From positions 1 through 6,437 of the forward strand of contig SYGQ01000211.1 in the NCBI GenBank assembly GCA_005799475.1: DNA of 6,437 bases. The letters are read 5' to 3'. The notes under the pieces were generated by a model. The model did no database searches and had not been told where the DNA came from. It saw nothing but the letters and a program-made list of their open reading frames with translations. A program made the translations under genes and the position numbers. Positions 6,110-6,437 of this stretch are shown one piece after another. This stretch comes from Planctomycetia bacterium (GTDB lineage: Bacteria > Planctomycetota > Phycisphaerae > Phycisphaerales > SM1A02). The stretch's first letter is position 1; each line of letters begins with the position of its first letter.

Positions 6110-6437
6110 ATGGCGACAATCGCGCCACAGATTTCGGAACGACGCCCCTCTTGGGTGCGGATCGGCATCGCGCTCGCGATCGCGTTGGCTTCCGACGCGT
6201 TCAGTTTCGTTTTCAGCGCGACCGTCATCGCCGAACCGCTCGTGATCTCGGTGGACCTCGTGACGGCATTTGCGATCTGGATCGCGCTGGGCCAACCTGC
6301 GATCCTGCTCATCGCGCTCGTGGCGGAAGCGATTCCCGTTGTCGGCATGTTCCCACTCTGGACAGTGGTCGTCGGCATCATTGCCGCAACCGGGAAACTG
6401 CCCGGTCGCGGCACGGGTACGACGGTGGCGAGCACGA
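6110..6437 (+). CDS. Small multi-pass membrane protein of unknown function (cut by right window edge)
   Basis: From an ATG at 6110 the frame stays open to the end of the window (109 codons, no stop), so the C-terminus is missing. The protein starts with a short polar N-terminus (MATIAPQISERRPSW). It is then almost wholly hydrophobic: segment 1 about 17-41 (with an embedded SDAFS), segment 2 about 46-61 (containing VDLVTAFAIWIALG) and segment 3 about 64-95. Segment 3 contains ALVAEAIPVVGMFPLWTV, a Glu-Ala-Ile-Pro and Phe-Pro-x-Trp pattern that looks conserved-type rather than random. A glycine/threonine-rich tail follows. Arginines 11, 12 and 17 before the first segment suggest a cytoplasmic N-terminus. 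Support for a real gene comes from the AAGG Shine-Dalgarno, the coherent membrane topology and the fit beside the typA start at 6080. I do not recognise the family by name and assign no function. It is divergent from typA and may share its control region. Confidence 0.72.
   Translation, partial: MATIAPQISERRPSWVRIGIALAIALASDAFSFVFSATVIAEPLVISVDLVTAFAIWIALGQPAILLIALVAEAIPVVGMFPLWTVVVGIIAATGKLPGRGTGTTVAST

Noticed and set aside
6082..6110. TTGCCT-17-TACACC as a typA promoter on the minus strand
   Set aside because: The -10 is poor (3 of 6), and transcription would begin inside the typA coding region, after the chosen ATG.
6081..6128. Extension of TypA by 16 residues from a GTG at 6128
   Set aside because: Homologues start about ten residues before the G1 motif, the added residues look unrelated, and the extension would overlap the start of the divergent membrane gene.
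5289..6245. Plus-strand 318-codon frame opposite typA
   Set aside because: It is fully antisense to clearly conserved TypA codons; long antisense frames are expected in GC-rich coding DNA. The same reasoning removes the plus-strand frames at 3248-4192, 2484-3377 and 1284-1970.
6028..6435. Minus-strand 135-codon frame at the right edge
   Set aside because: It is antisense to the membrane-protein gene and overlaps the typA start in another frame; its composition (Ser/Thr/Ala/Met runs) has no recognisable motif.

Overview
The window is GC-rich, tightly packed bacterial DNA. It most likely comes from a member of the Planctomycetota, possibly the Phycisphaerae. The main support is the 880-residue protein: a Ser/Thr kinase with the long C-lobe insert ending in a GELDxxVM motif, then one membrane helix and a long kinesin-light-chain-like TPR tail, an architecture that is abundant in that phylum. 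The taxonomic placement is inference; no rRNA or other marker is present.

Layout from right to left on the minus strand: typA/bipA (ribosome-associated GTPase, start 6080, end 4200), then 10 bp later lysC (aspartate kinase, start 4189, end 2921), then with a 4-bp ATGA stop/start overlap the Ser/Thr kinase-TPR gene (start 2924, end 282). The spacing strongly suggests one transcript. A gap of about 120 bp (162-281) holds a weak hairpin, a candidate promoter and a 10-bp direct repeat. It precedes a fourth minus-strand gene cut off by the left edge (start 161), whose 53 visible residues look like the N-terminal winged-helix start of a Fur-family metal or peroxide regulator. On the plus strand, divergent from typA with only 29 bp between start codons, a small multi-pass membrane protein begins at 6110 and runs off the right edge. 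A 14-bp near-perfect palindrome sits midway between the two starts.

How the genes might work together: typA (stress-related ribosome biogenesis or translation) and lysC (first step of Lys/Thr/Met/diaminopimelate synthesis) are housekeeping functions. The membrane-anchored kinase coupled to lysC is the unusual member, and co-translation hints at, but does not prove, a link between signalling and amino-acid or cell-wall precursor supply. No mobile elements, CRISPR arrays, tRNAs or rRNAs were seen. Nothing here amounts to a clearly new system. The best leads are the lysC-kinase coupling, the non-RD catalytic loop of the kinase, the operator-like repeats in the two intergenic regions, and a possible internal start in lysC.
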